Assembly: GCA_015075185.1 (NCBI GenBank)
Contig: JABTUW010000002.1
Location: 1,054,001 to 1,118,000 of the forward strand
Length of the DNA: 64,000 nucleotides
Source: Anaerolineales bacterium
GTDB lineage: Bacteria; Chloroflexota; Anaerolineae; 4572-78; J111
Direction of reading: 5' to 3'
Under the pieces are notes generated by a model. That model had not been told where the DNA came from, did not search any database, and saw only the letters and a list, made by a program, of their open reading frames with translations. The translations under genes were made by a program, and so were the position numbers. How positions within the stretch are numbered: position 1 is the first letter of the stretch; each line of letters begins with the position of its first letter. This document shows, piece by piece, positions 7,907 through 15,922 of this stretch.

Positions 7907-9118
7907 ATGCCTATCCCAACCCCTTTTCACAGCCGGACCTCGGCCCTTTGCGAGAGCTACGAGTGGCGCAATTGGTCGGGCTACCTGAGCGCCGGCCTGT
8001 ACGAACCGTCGCACGAGCGAGAGTATTACGCCGTGCGCAACTCGGCGGCGTTGTTTGATGTGTCGCCCCTGTTCAAATACGAAATCACTGGCCCCGATGC
8101 CGCCCGGCTGGTCAACCGGATTATTACCCGTGACATCAACAAGTGCGCGGTGGGCCAGGTTTATTACACCCCCTGGTGTGACGAAGCCGGCAAAGTGATT
8201 GACGACGGTACGGTTTCGCGTCTGGGCGACAACCATTTCCGCATCACATCGGCGGACCCCAGCCTGTTTTGGTTTGGCGACTGCGCTTACGGCATGGATG
8301 TTACCCTGACCGATGTCTCGGCCGATTTGGCGGCGCTGGCCCTGCAAGGCCCCAACGCCCGCAAAATTCTTAAGGAATTTATCAAGGGGGTGGACCTGGA
8401 CAACCTGAAATATTTCCGGCTGGCCGAGGGCAAGTTTGACCGCCACCCGCTGACCATCACCCGCACCGGTTACACCGGCGACCTGGGCTACGAGCTGTGG
8501 GTTGCGCCCAGGCACGCCGAGCGGCTGTGGGACATGCTGATGGACAAGGGCCACGACTACGGCATCACCCCCGCCGGGATCATTGCCCTGGATATTGTCC
8601 GGGTTGAAGCCGGGCTGCTGCTGATCGAGGTGGATTACATTTCGGCGCACAAGGCGTTGATTGAGGCCCAAACATCCTCGCCCTTTGAGTTGGGTTTGGG
8701 TTGGGCCGTCGCCTTGGATAAAGGTGATTTTGTTGGCCGTCGTGCTCTGCTGGCGGAGAAGAAAAACGGCTCCAAGTGGGCTTTTGTCGGCCTGGACATT
8801 GACTGGCCCGCCCTGGAAAAGCTGTACGGCGTGGTCGGATTGACGCCCCGGCTGGCCGGGCGGACTTCCCGCGTGGCGGTGCCGGTCTACAACAAGAGCG
8901 GCAAACAGATCGGCCAGGCGACCAGCACCACCTTCTCGCCCATTCTCAAAAAGTATATCGCCCTGGCCACGCTCGAAAGCCGGTACGCGGCGCTCGGTAC
9001 CCCAGTCAATATGGAAGTCACGGTTGAATATAGCCGCAAACAAACTCCGGCGACGGTGGTCAAGCTGCCGTTTTTTGAGCCGGAGAGAAAGAAAAATAAC
9101 GTGATGCGTAGTGCGTAG
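7907..9118 (+). CDS. GcvT-family folate-dependent aminomethyltransferase/demethylase
   Basis: 403 residues matching the GcvT fold: RNSAALFDVSPLFKYEITGP at the N-terminus, the folate-domain motif RTGYTGDLGYELW, and the C-terminal barrel (SRVAVPVYNKSGKQIGQ). In the glycine cleavage system this family moves a C1 unit to tetrahydrofolate, but paralogues demethylate betaines, sarcosine or sulfonium compounds. No gcvH or gcvP is nearby, while a Rieske oxygenase and two FAD oxidoreductases are, so a demethylase role is possible (inference). The ATG after GTGAGGATTTGCCC is chosen; upstream residues are repeat-derived. The last five codons and the stop lie inside a heptamer repeat. Confidence 0.82.
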   Translation: MPIPTPFHSRTSALCESYEWRNWSGYLSAGLYEPSHEREYYAVRNSAALFDVSPLFKYEITGPDAARLVNRIITRDINKCAVGQVYYTPWCDEAGKVIDDGTVSRLGDNHFRITSADPSLFWFGDCAYGMDVTLTDVSADLAALALQGPNARKILKEFIKGVDLDNLKYFRLAEGKFDRHPLTITRTGYTGDLGYELWVAPRHAERLWDMLMDKGHDYGITPAGIIALDIVRVEAGLLLIEVDYISAHKALIEAQTSSPFELGLGWAVALDKGDFVGRRALLAEKKNGSKWAFVGLDIDWPALEKLYGVVGLTPRLAGRTSRVAVPVYNKSGKQIGQATSTTFSPILKKYIALATLESRYAALGTPVNMEVTVEYSRKQTPATVVKLPFFEPERKKNNVMRSA

Positions 9119-9160
9119 TGCGTGGTACATTAATTTACGCACTACGCACCACGCACTACG
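9105..9160. repeat. Heptamer hairpin repeat (GTGCGTA units)
   Basis: Tandem GCGTAGT/GCGTGGT units are followed, after a short AT-rich centre, by the reverse-complement units GCACTAC/GCACCAC. The element supplies the stop codon of the GcvT-like gene and ends 15 bases before the next start codon. Confidence 0.75.
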
Positions 9161-9175
9161 TTTTACGAGGTAATC

Positions 9176-10759
9176 ATGACAAACAACAAATACGATGCAA
9201 TTATCATCGGCGGCGGGCATAACGGCCTGGTCAACGCCGCGTACCTGGCCAAAGCCGGAAAAAAAGTGGTTGTGCTGGAGCGCCGCCACCTGGTCGGCGG
9301 GGCAACGGTGACGGAAGAAGTTTTCCCCGGCTTCAAATTTTCGGTCTTTTCGTATGTCGTTAGCATTTTGCGGCCTGAAATTATCCGCGATTTGAACCTG
9401 CCCAGGCACGGCCTGACCATCCTGCCCCTGGAAAGCACGCTGACGCCGCTGCCCAACGGTGACTACCTCTACCGGGACGGTGATCATTTCCGCACCCTGC
9501 GCGACATCACCCGCCACTCCCCGCGCGACGCCGCCGCCTACGACGACTACGCCCGCTGGATGTACCACATGGCTAAAGCGGTCAAATACATGCTCGGCAT
9601 CATCCCGCCTGACCCGACCAAACTCAATCCGCAAGACCTGGGCGGGCTGGCAGCACTGGGCAAGCATTTCATGAGCCTGGGGCCGGAGCAACTCTACATG
9701 CTCGGCAAGCTGATGACCATGAGTTCCGCCGACTTTTTGGAGGAATGGTTTGAAAGCGACCCGCTCAAGGCGACCATGTCGGCCAGCGGCATCATTGGCA
9801 CATACCTGGGGCCGCGCTCGCCGGGCACGGCTTACGTGTTGCTGCACCACTACATGGGCGAAATTGACGGCGCCTTCCGGGCCTGGGGCTTTCAAAAAGG
9901 CGGCACTGGGGCCATCGCTGAAACGATTGCCAGCGCGGCCCGCTCCCTGGGCGTCGAAATCCGGCTCAACGCGCCCGTGAGCCAGGTGGTCATCAAAAAC
10001 GGCCGGGCCGGCGGGGTCGTTCTGCAAAACGGTGATGAGTTGGAGGCCAAGTACGTTATCTCCAGCCTCGACCCGAAGCGCACCTTCCTCGACCTGGTCG
10101 AGCCGGGGTACCTGCCGGAGGAGCAACTACAATACATCCGTAAATTCAACATTCGCGGCTCGTCGGGCAAGGTCAACCTGGCCCTTGACGCCCTGCCCAA
10201 CTTGGCCTGCATGCCCGGCGAGGGGCCGCACCTGCGCGGCGCTATCTCGATCAGCCCCAGCATTGATTACCTGGAAAAAGCCTACGACGACGCCAAGTAC
10301 GGCAACTTCTCGCAAAAGCCTTATGTGGATATGATCATTCCTTCGATGATTGACCCGGATATGGCTCCACCCGGCAAGCACGTTATGTCCTGCTTTGTGC
10401 AGTACGCGCCGTACAAGCTGCGCGAGGGGACGTGGGAAGAAAAGCGGGAAGCCTTCGGCGATGCGGTGGTCGAGACCCTTTCGGAGTACATTCCCAACCT
10501 GAAGGACATTATCCTCTACCGCCAGGTGATGACGCCCTGGGACATCGAGCAGGTGACCGGCCTGTCGCAGGGCAACATCTTCCAGGGGGAGTTGAGCCTG
10601 TCACAGCTCTTTTTCCTGCGCCCGGCCCCCGGCCTGGCCCAGTACCGCACCCCGATTAAAGGCTACTGGCAGTGCGGCTCCGGCACTCACCCCGGCGGCG
10701 GCATCACCGGCGCGCCGGGGAGATTGGCGGCTTTGGAAATACTGAAGGATTGGAAATGA
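9176..10759 (+). CDS. FAD-dependent oxidoreductase, phytoene-desaturase/PYROXD2-like (copy 1)
   Basis: 527 residues with the dinucleotide-binding motif IIIGGGHNGLVNAAYLAKAG at the N-terminus, then VVVLERRHLVGGATVTEE, and the C-terminal FAD-contact region CGSGTHPGGGITGAPG. This is typical of the CrtI/amine-oxidase superfamily close to eukaryotic PYROXD2. The substrate is unknown; no carotenoid genes are nearby, so a carotenoid role is not supported. ACGAGG lies just before the ATG. A close paralogue lies 2.6 kb downstream. Confidence 0.85.
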   Translation: MTNNKYDAIIIGGGHNGLVNAAYLAKAGKKVVVLERRHLVGGATVTEEVFPGFKFSVFSYVVSILRPEIIRDLNLPRHGLTILPLESTLTPLPNGDYLYRDGDHFRTLRDITRHSPRDAAAYDDYARWMYHMAKAVKYMLGIIPPDPTKLNPQDLGGLAALGKHFMSLGPEQLYMLGKLMTMSSADFLEEWFESDPLKATMSASGIIGTYLGPRSPGTAYVLLHHYMGEIDGAFRAWGFQKGGTGAIAETIASAARSLGVEIRLNAPVSQVVIKNGRAGGVVLQNGDELEAKYVISSLDPKRTFLDLVEPGYLPEEQLQYIRKFNIRGSSGKVNLALDALPNLACMPGEGPHLRGAISISPSIDYLEKAYDDAKYGNFSQKPYVDMIIPSMIDPDMAPPGKHVMSCFVQYAPYKLREGTWEEKREAFGDAVVETLSEYIPNLKDIILYRQVMTPWDIEQVTGLSQGNIFQGELSLSQLFFLRPAPGLAQYRTPIKGYWQCGSGTHPGGGITGAPGRLAALEILKDWK

Positions 10760-10808
10760 CCTCTTGCTTGCATCACCGGCCTATGCTACCATAACTTTGG
10801 GCTGACTG

Positions 10809-11228
10809 ATGAAAAATGAGTTAAAACTGCACCAAACTGAAATTGTGGCTAAGAATGGAGAAACTGTGCGCTTGGTGTACGATGAATCCGAGGATATTCT
10901 TGAGGTATTCCTTGGTAAAAATGAGTCAGCCGCAGGTGTTGAACTAACCAATCATATTCTACTCCGCCTCAATCAAACGACCGGGCGGGCGGTTAGCCTG
11001 GCACTGCTTCATTTCTCCATCCTGGTCGAGCGAACCGAATATGGACCGCGCAGTTATCCCCTCAATAATCTTAAAGAGTTGCCGGAGGCATTGCGCGGAT
11101 GGGTGGTGCGGGCGCTGACCACCTCGCCGGTTGATGAGTTCCTGAAGCTCTCCTATTTTCAAGCCTCGCCTACCAAGCGAGTGCCTTTTACGTATGTCGA
11201 GCCATCGCATTTGGCTGTGGCGGCTTGA
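10809..11228 (+). CDS. Small protein with DUF2283-like N-terminal segment
   Basis: 139 residues. The segment VRLVYDESEDILEVFLG resembles the DUF2283 pattern (Y-D-x3-D-x-L-x-V); the remainder is not recognised. No clear ribosome-binding site precedes the ATG; a weak TTGCTT-N17-TACCAT promoter lies upstream. It begins an accessory patch wedged between two FAD oxidoreductase paralogues. Function unknown. Confidence 0.6.
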   Translation: MKNELKLHQTEIVAKNGETVRLVYDESEDILEVFLGKNESAAGVELTNHILLRLNQTTGRAVSLALLHFSILVERTEYGPRSYPLNNLKELPEALRGWVVRALTTSPVDEFLKLSYFQASPTKRVPFTYVEPSHLAVAA

Positions 11229-11306
11229 AAGTGAATGGGTCGCATCATTATCATCGATCCGGGGTAAAATTGAACGATGCCGAGTACAGCAATTATTTCT
11301 TAAGAT

Positions 11307-12539
11307 ATGGAATACGACGAATTACTCAAAGCATCTGAAAAATTGCTCTTCTCTTCCGAGTTCAAAGAACTTGAGGCAGCATTAGAGTTTTCAGAGCCAA
11401 ATATCTGGCAAATTTTGGGGATATCTCGCAAAGAAATACTCATTACCCAATTTTTGGCCTGGCTTCTCGATCCACAAAGTCAACATTCTTTTGGTTCACG
11501 ATTTTTAAGAAACCTTATAATTGAGGCAATAAAAACTGATAAAGGTAACCAGATTGATGTATCGCCAGTCCAAATCTTAGTAATGGATCTTTCAGATACA
11601 GAGATAAAGACAGAATATGAACTAGACAAACGTAGATGTGATATTGTCATCACTGCCAAGTCAAAAGGATTTCTATGTATCATTGAAAACAAGATTGGTG
11701 CCAGAGAGAGTAAAGAACAGACAAATTATTATTACGAGCATAGTTTCCAGAAATTCCCTATAGAAGAATACCCAAAACGGGTTTACATCTATCTATCACC
11801 AGATGGTACTCCTCCCCAAAGTGAACAGTTTATTTCTCTGCCATATCAAGCAGTTCTAAACGGGATAAGAGAACTACAGATTGATCGCCGAGTTACTGAG
11901 ACAGAGAGATTCTTACTCCGACAATTCCAAGAGAGTTTGCGAAGGAGTGTTGCTATGGACCAGAAAACACGTGATTTGGCTCAGGAAATTTACAAGGCTT
12001 ACGGTCCAATTATTGATTTCATTTATGAAAATACAGAAGCCCCCGATCCTAATGCCACTGATGTTAACTGGGATGGAAAGAGCTGGTTTTTTAACGTGGG
12101 AGATGTTGGGGCTACGCCCTATAGTTGGGATGATTGCCGTAAGTATTCTTTTATCTGTGCCGGTGGGGCAAAAAGATACCGTCAACTGATACAAAATTTT
12201 AAACACGGAAACATTATTTATGCTTATAGTTCTGGAAGCGGATATGTCGGTATAGGCATTGTAATAAAACCAGCTACCCCCTTTCAAGAGGCAACGCTTA
12301 TTGATGGAATAACAAAATTAGCAGATTTACATCGGGCTGGAGAGTTACAAGGTGTTTATAACAGCAGTTATGATAACGATATTTGTGATTGGATTGTATT
12401 AGTTGAATGGGAAAGAAGTGTTGAGAAGAGTCAAGCAGCACGAATGAAGCCCATTGTACCATCAACAGCATCGAAAATTTACGATCATAGGAAGCCTTTA
12501 GTTGATCAGGTTAGGCAGAATTTAGGTTTGGAAGTCTAA
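11307..12539 (+). CDS. PD-(D/E)XK nuclease superfamily protein (PDDEXK_4-like)
   Basis: 410 residues. The N-terminal half contains WQILGISRKEILITQFLAWL and a nuclease core with D112 (RRCDIVI), E127 and K129 (CIIENKIG) and Q138 (ESKEQTNYY), the full PD-(D/E)XK signature. The C-terminal 200 residues are not recognised. The gene is visibly more AT-rich than its neighbours, suggesting transfer. No methyltransferase or helicase is adjacent, so it is not a classical restriction system; a lone defence nuclease or a mobile-element remnant is possible. The start ATG has no strong ribosome-binding site. Confidence 0.75.
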   Translation: MEYDELLKASEKLLFSSEFKELEAALEFSEPNIWQILGISRKEILITQFLAWLLDPQSQHSFGSRFLRNLIIEAIKTDKGNQIDVSPVQILVMDLSDTEIKTEYELDKRRCDIVITAKSKGFLCIIENKIGARESKEQTNYYYEHSFQKFPIEEYPKRVYIYLSPDGTPPQSEQFISLPYQAVLNGIRELQIDRRVTETERFLLRQFQESLRRSVAMDQKTRDLAQEIYKAYGPIIDFIYENTEAPDPNATDVNWDGKSWFFNVGDVGATPYSWDDCRKYSFICAGGAKRYRQLIQNFKHGNIIYAYSSGSGYVGIGIVIKPATPFQEATLIDGITKLADLHRAGELQGVYNSSYDNDICDWIVLVEWERSVEKSQAARMKPIVPSTASKIYDHRKPLVDQVRQNLGLEV

Positions 12540-12602
12540 ACTTTACCAATTCGGTTAAGCTGCGGGCAATAGTAATCGATTTGAAGCGAAGGGATAAAAG
12601 CA

Positions 12603-12932
12603 ATGGTCACTGTACCAATCAAAGACGAATATGTGGAAGTTCTGACCGTTTTTGGCAGCCTAGAAGCCGCCATTGACCTGGCCCTCCAACGCTACACCAT
12701 CGAGCAAATCACCGCCAAGATGGCCGAACTGCGCCAACGAGACGCCGCTTATCAAGCCAAATATGGCCTTGATTACCCTACTTTCGCCCAACGTGCCGCC
12801 ACAGATGAAAGGTTTATCCAGCAAATCGAAACGGCTAACAAGATGTGGGAAGCTGACCTGGCCGATTGGGAATTCTGCCACAAAGGAGTCGAGGATTGGA
12901 GCCGCAAGTTGCAGACTATTTTGCTGGGGTAG
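12603..12932 (+). CDS. Small protein upstream of a TumE-like toxin; candidate antitoxin
   Basis: 109 residues starting MVTVPIKDEYVEVLTVFG, with a short beta-strand and a helical stretch (LEAAIDLALQRYTIEQITAK) reminiscent of small DNA-binding antitoxins, then a helical C-terminus rich in charged and aromatic residues. It ends five bases before the next gene, a TumE-like protein, giving the usual two-gene toxin/antitoxin layout. No HTH can be identified with confidence; the antitoxin role is inferred from position. Confidence 0.55.
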   Translation: MVTVPIKDEYVEVLTVFGSLEAAIDLALQRYTIEQITAKMAELRQRDAAYQAKYGLDYPTFAQRAATDERFIQQIETANKMWEADLADWEFCHKGVEDWSRKLQTILLG

Positions 12933-12937
12933 TTGCG

Positions 12938-13306
12938 TTGGCTCAAGCTACTTTCGAGCAGGTAGAGTACACGATTGATGCTACCCCGGCACGAGCAATT
13001 CTGCATCTCCAGGCCGGCTATGATTCGTATCGCATTTTCATTACCGAATTATTCAGTGAAGGGACGCGGCAGTACCGGTATTACGTTTTACAGGGAGATT
13101 GGGTCGAAGCAGGGTTTGACAACAGTCCCGACCCTCGCGCAATTCGGCTCAAATATGGTCGCATCGGCAAGAAACACGCCGGGGAAAGTGTGCCCCACCT
13201 ACATCGGGCTGATAAGACCGAACTCTCTTTGACGGAAGAAATGACTTGTGCGGCTTTTGTGGACTGGTTGAAAACAAATCTCCCTTCGGCACAAATATCA
13301 GATTGA
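12938..13306 (+). CDS. TumE/DUF6516-like putative toxin
   Basis: 122 residues from a TTG start with GGGG shortly upstream (ALAQATFEQVEYTID); an upstream ATG at 12866 would overlap the partner gene by 67 bases. The pattern RYYVLQGDWVEAGFDNSPDPRA followed by ESVPHLHRADKTE resembles the TumE-type toxin family (a tyrosine-rich strand, a DN-P motif, then an H-x-H motif). It forms a tight pair with the preceding small gene. The family call is moderate: the match is from memory of motif order, not an alignment. Confidence 0.5.
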   Translation: MAQATFEQVEYTIDATPARAILHLQAGYDSYRIFITELFSEGTRQYRYYVLQGDWVEAGFDNSPDPRAIRLKYGRIGKKHAGESVPHLHRADKTELSLTEEMTCAAFVDWLKTNLPSAQISD

Positions 13307-13338
13307 AAGCTGATCAGAGACTAAATTACAGGTAAAAA

Positions 13339-14976
13339 ATGAAAAACAATAATTACGACGCCCTCATCATCGGCGGCGGACACAACGGCCTTGTCACCGC
13401 AGCCTATCTAGCCAAAGCGGGCAAAAAAGTGCTCGTACTGGAACGGCGCGACACGCTCGGCGGTGCCGCGGCGACCGAAGAAATCTGGCCCGGCTTCAAA
13501 ATCAACACCGGCGCGTCCGACGCGGGCATGCTTCGCCCCGAAGTGGTGGCCGAGTTGGGCTTGCGCCGGCACGGCCTGGAGTTTATCGAGAGTCAGGTCA
13601 CGGCCTTTGCCCCGCAGCCAAACGGCCCGGCCCTGACCTTATGGCGCGACCCGCGTGAAACGCGAGCCGAAATCGCCCGCTTCTCCCCCGCCGACGCCGA
13701 AAAGTTCCCGGCCTTTATGCGCCTGGTCACCGCCCTGACCAGCATCCTGGACAACATCATGACCCTGACCCCGCCCAGCCTGGAAGAAGCCAAACCCGGC
13801 GACCTGTTCCCCTGGGCTAAACTGGGACTGAAGCTCAAAGGGCTGGGGCAAAGAGAGATGATGGAATTTCTGCGCGTCCTGCCCATGACGGCCCAGGAGT
13901 TTCTGGACGAGTGGTTTGAAAGTGAAGCGTTGAAAGGGCTGCTGGGAGCGGCCGGTATCAGCGGCACAATGCAGGGACCGCAGTCGTCCGGCACGGCCTT
14001 TGTGCTGCTGTACCATTATTTGGGCGCGGCCGACGGCGGCTTCAAAGCGACGCGCTTGGTTCGCGGCGGCACGGGTCAACTCGTGGCAGCCCTGGCCAGC
14101 GCCGCTCGCCAGTACGGGGCTGAGCTTCGGACGGGGGCCGAGGTGAGCCGCATCCTCCTGGCCGAGAACCCTAACACGGGTGAGACTCAGGCCGTTGGGG
14201 TGGTCCTGGCAGGTGGAGAAGAGATTTTAGCCAAAGCCGTTATCTCCAACGCCGATCCTCGCCGCACCCTATTTGGGTTGGTCGGCGCGCCTAACCTGGA
14301 ACCGCATCTGATACGCCGGGTGCGCAACATCCGCTATCGCGGCTGTGTGGCCAAGGTCAACCTGGCCTTGAATGGTCTGCCGGAGTTTACCAGCTTACCC
14401 GAGGGAGATGCTGCCGAAAATAATGCTTACCTTGGTGGTCACATCGTCATTAGTCCCACTTTGGAGTATTTGGAGCGGGCCTACGATGACGCCAAGTACG
14501 GGCGCTTCTCGGCCCAGCCTTACCTGGACGTGATCATCCCCTCGGTACTCGACCCGTCGCTGGCTCCGGCAGGGCAGCATGTGATGTCTATCACGATGCA
14601 GTACGCGCCCTACAAGCTGCAGGGGAGGGAGCAGGGGAGCGGTTGGGATGAACGGCAAAAGCAGGCGCTGGTGGATAAAATTGTTGATACCTTGGCCCAC
14701 TATGCGCCCAATTTGAAAGACCTGATTCGCCACTGCCAGATCCTGACTCCCCTCGATTGGGAGCAGGAGTACGGGCTGACCGAGGGCAGCATTTTCCACG
14801 GCGAGATGGGGCTGGACCAGTTGCTGTTCATGCGGCCCGTCCCCGGCTATGGGCAGTATCGTACCCCGGTAGGTCGCCTGTACCTGTGCGGCGCGGGGAC
14901 TCATCCCGGCGGCGGCGTAACCGGGGCGCCCGGTTACAACGCGGCGCGGGAGATTTTGAGCGATTTGAAGCGATAG
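13339..14976 (+). CDS. FAD-dependent oxidoreductase, phytoene-desaturase/PYROXD2-like (copy 2)
   Basis: 545 residues, clearly paralogous to the gene at 9.2-10.8 kb: it shares IIGGGHNGLV, AAYLAKAGKKV, PGFK, LRPE and the C-terminal GAGTHPGGGVTGAPG. Differences after PGFK (INTGASDAGM against FSVFSYVVSI) suggest different substrates or partners. AGGTAAAAA precedes the ATG. The two copies were presumably adjacent before the accessory genes between them arrived, or arose by duplication around them. Confidence 0.85.
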   Translation: MKNNNYDALIIGGGHNGLVTAAYLAKAGKKVLVLERRDTLGGAAATEEIWPGFKINTGASDAGMLRPEVVAELGLRRHGLEFIESQVTAFAPQPNGPALTLWRDPRETRAEIARFSPADAEKFPAFMRLVTALTSILDNIMTLTPPSLEEAKPGDLFPWAKLGLKLKGLGQREMMEFLRVLPMTAQEFLDEWFESEALKGLLGAAGISGTMQGPQSSGTAFVLLYHYLGAADGGFKATRLVRGGTGQLVAALASAARQYGAELRTGAEVSRILLAENPNTGETQAVGVVLAGGEEILAKAVISNADPRRTLFGLVGAPNLEPHLIRRVRNIRYRGCVAKVNLALNGLPEFTSLPEGDAAENNAYLGGHIVISPTLEYLERAYDDAKYGRFSAQPYLDVIIPSVLDPSLAPAGQHVMSITMQYAPYKLQGREQGSGWDERQKQALVDKIVDTLAHYAPNLKDLIRHCQILTPLDWEQEYGLTEGSIFHGEMGLDQLLFMRPVPGYGQYRTPVGRLYLCGAGTHPGGGVTGAPGYNAAREILSDLKR

Positions 14977-14994
14977 AGCAACTACTCAGCCTAC

Positions 14995-15046
14995 CAGGTG
15001 ACTGGCACTTTAATCGGATAAATGAAGCGAAAGTGCCAGTCACCTG
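14995..15046. repeat. 17-bp inverted repeat (GTGACTGGCACTTT family)
   Basis: CAGGTGACTGGCACTTT and its exact reverse complement are separated by 18 bases, 19 bases after the oxidoreductase stop. It lacks a T-run, so it is called a dispersed palindromic repeat; it might still stall transcription. Confidence 0.7.
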
Positions 15047-15128
15047 AGTGATTATACTACGCAACACACCCTACGTGCTTCTCTTCTTCGTTAGCAAAAA
15101 TCTAGCAAACTTCATACACAAATCTAAC

Positions 15129-15161
15129 ATAACCGGGTTATATTACATGCAGTATTCATGT
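15129..15161. promoter_or_regulatory. Paired palindromes upstream of grpE
   Basis: ATAACC-g-GGTTAT overlaps a TATATT -10-like hexamer, followed by ACATG-N7-CATGT up to 14 bases before the grpE start. Position suggests a regulatory site for the chaperone operon. It does not match the CIRCE consensus. Two TAGCAAA direct repeats 11 bases apart lie about 30 bases further upstream. Confidence 0.3.
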
Positions 15162-15175
15162 GTATGGAGGAAATC

Positions 15176-15763
15176 ATGTATCGCAATTTTTATAATCAAC
15201 CCGCTCAACGCATCCCGGTACGGCGAGCGCCGATTGGCGGCGCGTCACCCTACCCCAGCCGGCCTGCACCCGCGGCTGAACCGGAGTTAAAAGAAGACAT
15301 TCAACCAACAGTGCCGCCTGTTGAAGAAAAACCGGCCCCGCCGCCGGTGGAGGAAACCGATTGGCAGGGTATGGCCCAGCGCCTCCAGGCCGAGATGGAC
15401 AACTTTCGAAAGCGGCAGACCCGCCGCGCCGACGAAGCCATCACCGCCGAGCGCGAACGTTTACTGCGTTCGGTTCTGCCGTTGGCGGATAACCTGGACC
15501 GCGCCCTGACCTACAACCATGCGGCTGAAACTAATCTGAGCCAGGGGGTTGAATTGACCCAACGGGAATTGCTGCGTTTTCTGGAAGCGGAAGGCGTCAC
15601 CAAGATCGAGGCGGTGGGCCAACCCTTTACGCCCGAACTGCACGAAGCCGTCGCTACTGTGCCCGCCCAGGCGGCATCCGACACCGTTGTCCAGGAGGTA
15701 GAGGCGGGTTACAAGCTGGGCGACAAGCTGCTCCGCCCGGCCAAAGTTGTGGTGGCGACATAA
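15176..15763 (+). CDS. grpE: Nucleotide exchange factor GrpE
   Basis: 195 residues. The long coiled-coil helix (RLQAEMDNFRKRQTRRADEA) and the C-terminal beta domain (VGQPFTPELHEAV, then VVQEVEAGYKLGDKLLRPAKV) are diagnostic. A Pro-rich N-terminal extension of about 60 residues precedes the core. GGAGGAAATC fixes the start MYRNFYNQP. GrpE exchanges nucleotide on DnaK; here it is followed by a DnaJ-type protein and a CbpM-like modulator, but no dnaK is in the window. Confidence 0.93.
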   Translation: MYRNFYNQPAQRIPVRRAPIGGASPYPSRPAPAAEPELKEDIQPTVPPVEEKPAPPPVEETDWQGMAQRLQAEMDNFRKRQTRRADEAITAERERLLRSVLPLADNLDRALTYNHAAETNLSQGVELTQRELLRFLEAEGVTKIEAVGQPFTPELHEAVATVPAQAASDTVVQEVEAGYKLGDKLLRPAKVVVAT

Positions 15764-15774
15764 TTTATTCTATT

Positions 15775-15902
15775 TACTGAGTTCGATGTTTTGCTAAAAA
15801 CAGGCAGGATTTACGGGATTAACAAGATTATTGATCAATTTTTATCCTGTAAATCTTGTCGTAGGTCCTGTCGAGAAATAAAAAAACTCCGAACTGAGGT
15901 TA
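15775..15902. repeat. MITE-like dispersed element, copy 1
   Basis: About 128 bp. Terminal inverted repeats (TACTGAGTTCGATGTTTT and AAAAACTCCGAACTGAGGTTA) enclose an internal palindrome built from CAGGATTTACGGGATTAAC and ATCCTGTAAATCTTGTC. A second copy of equal length, differing at a minority of positions, lies at 19720-19847. It sits between grpE and dnaJ without coding capacity. Confidence 0.75.
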
Positions 15903-15922
15903 TTTGATACGAGAGGCTTGAT

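Noticed and set aside
9105..9160. Heptamer arrays as CRISPR
   Set aside because: Units are 7 bases and imperfect with no spacers, no cas genes nearby and an inverted rather than direct layout.
7889..10126. 745-codon open frame on the minus strand across the GcvT-like and FAD oxidoreductase genes
   Set aside because: It runs antisense to two genes with intact family motifs, has no recognisable domains and low-complexity Gly/Gln/Arg-rich composition typical of a high-GC shadow frame.
9176..14976. The two PYROXD2-like genes as carotenoid desaturases
   Set aside because: No phytoene synthase, cyclase or other carotenoid gene is in the window; sequence is closer to the PYROXD2 type.
14995..15046. 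Inverted repeat after the second FAD oxidoreductase as a terminator
   Set aside because: An 18-base loop and no T-run; treated as a dispersed repeat.
15048..15175. CIRCE element before grpE
   Set aside because: No TTAGCACTC-N9-GAGTGCTAA match; only unrelated palindromes are present.
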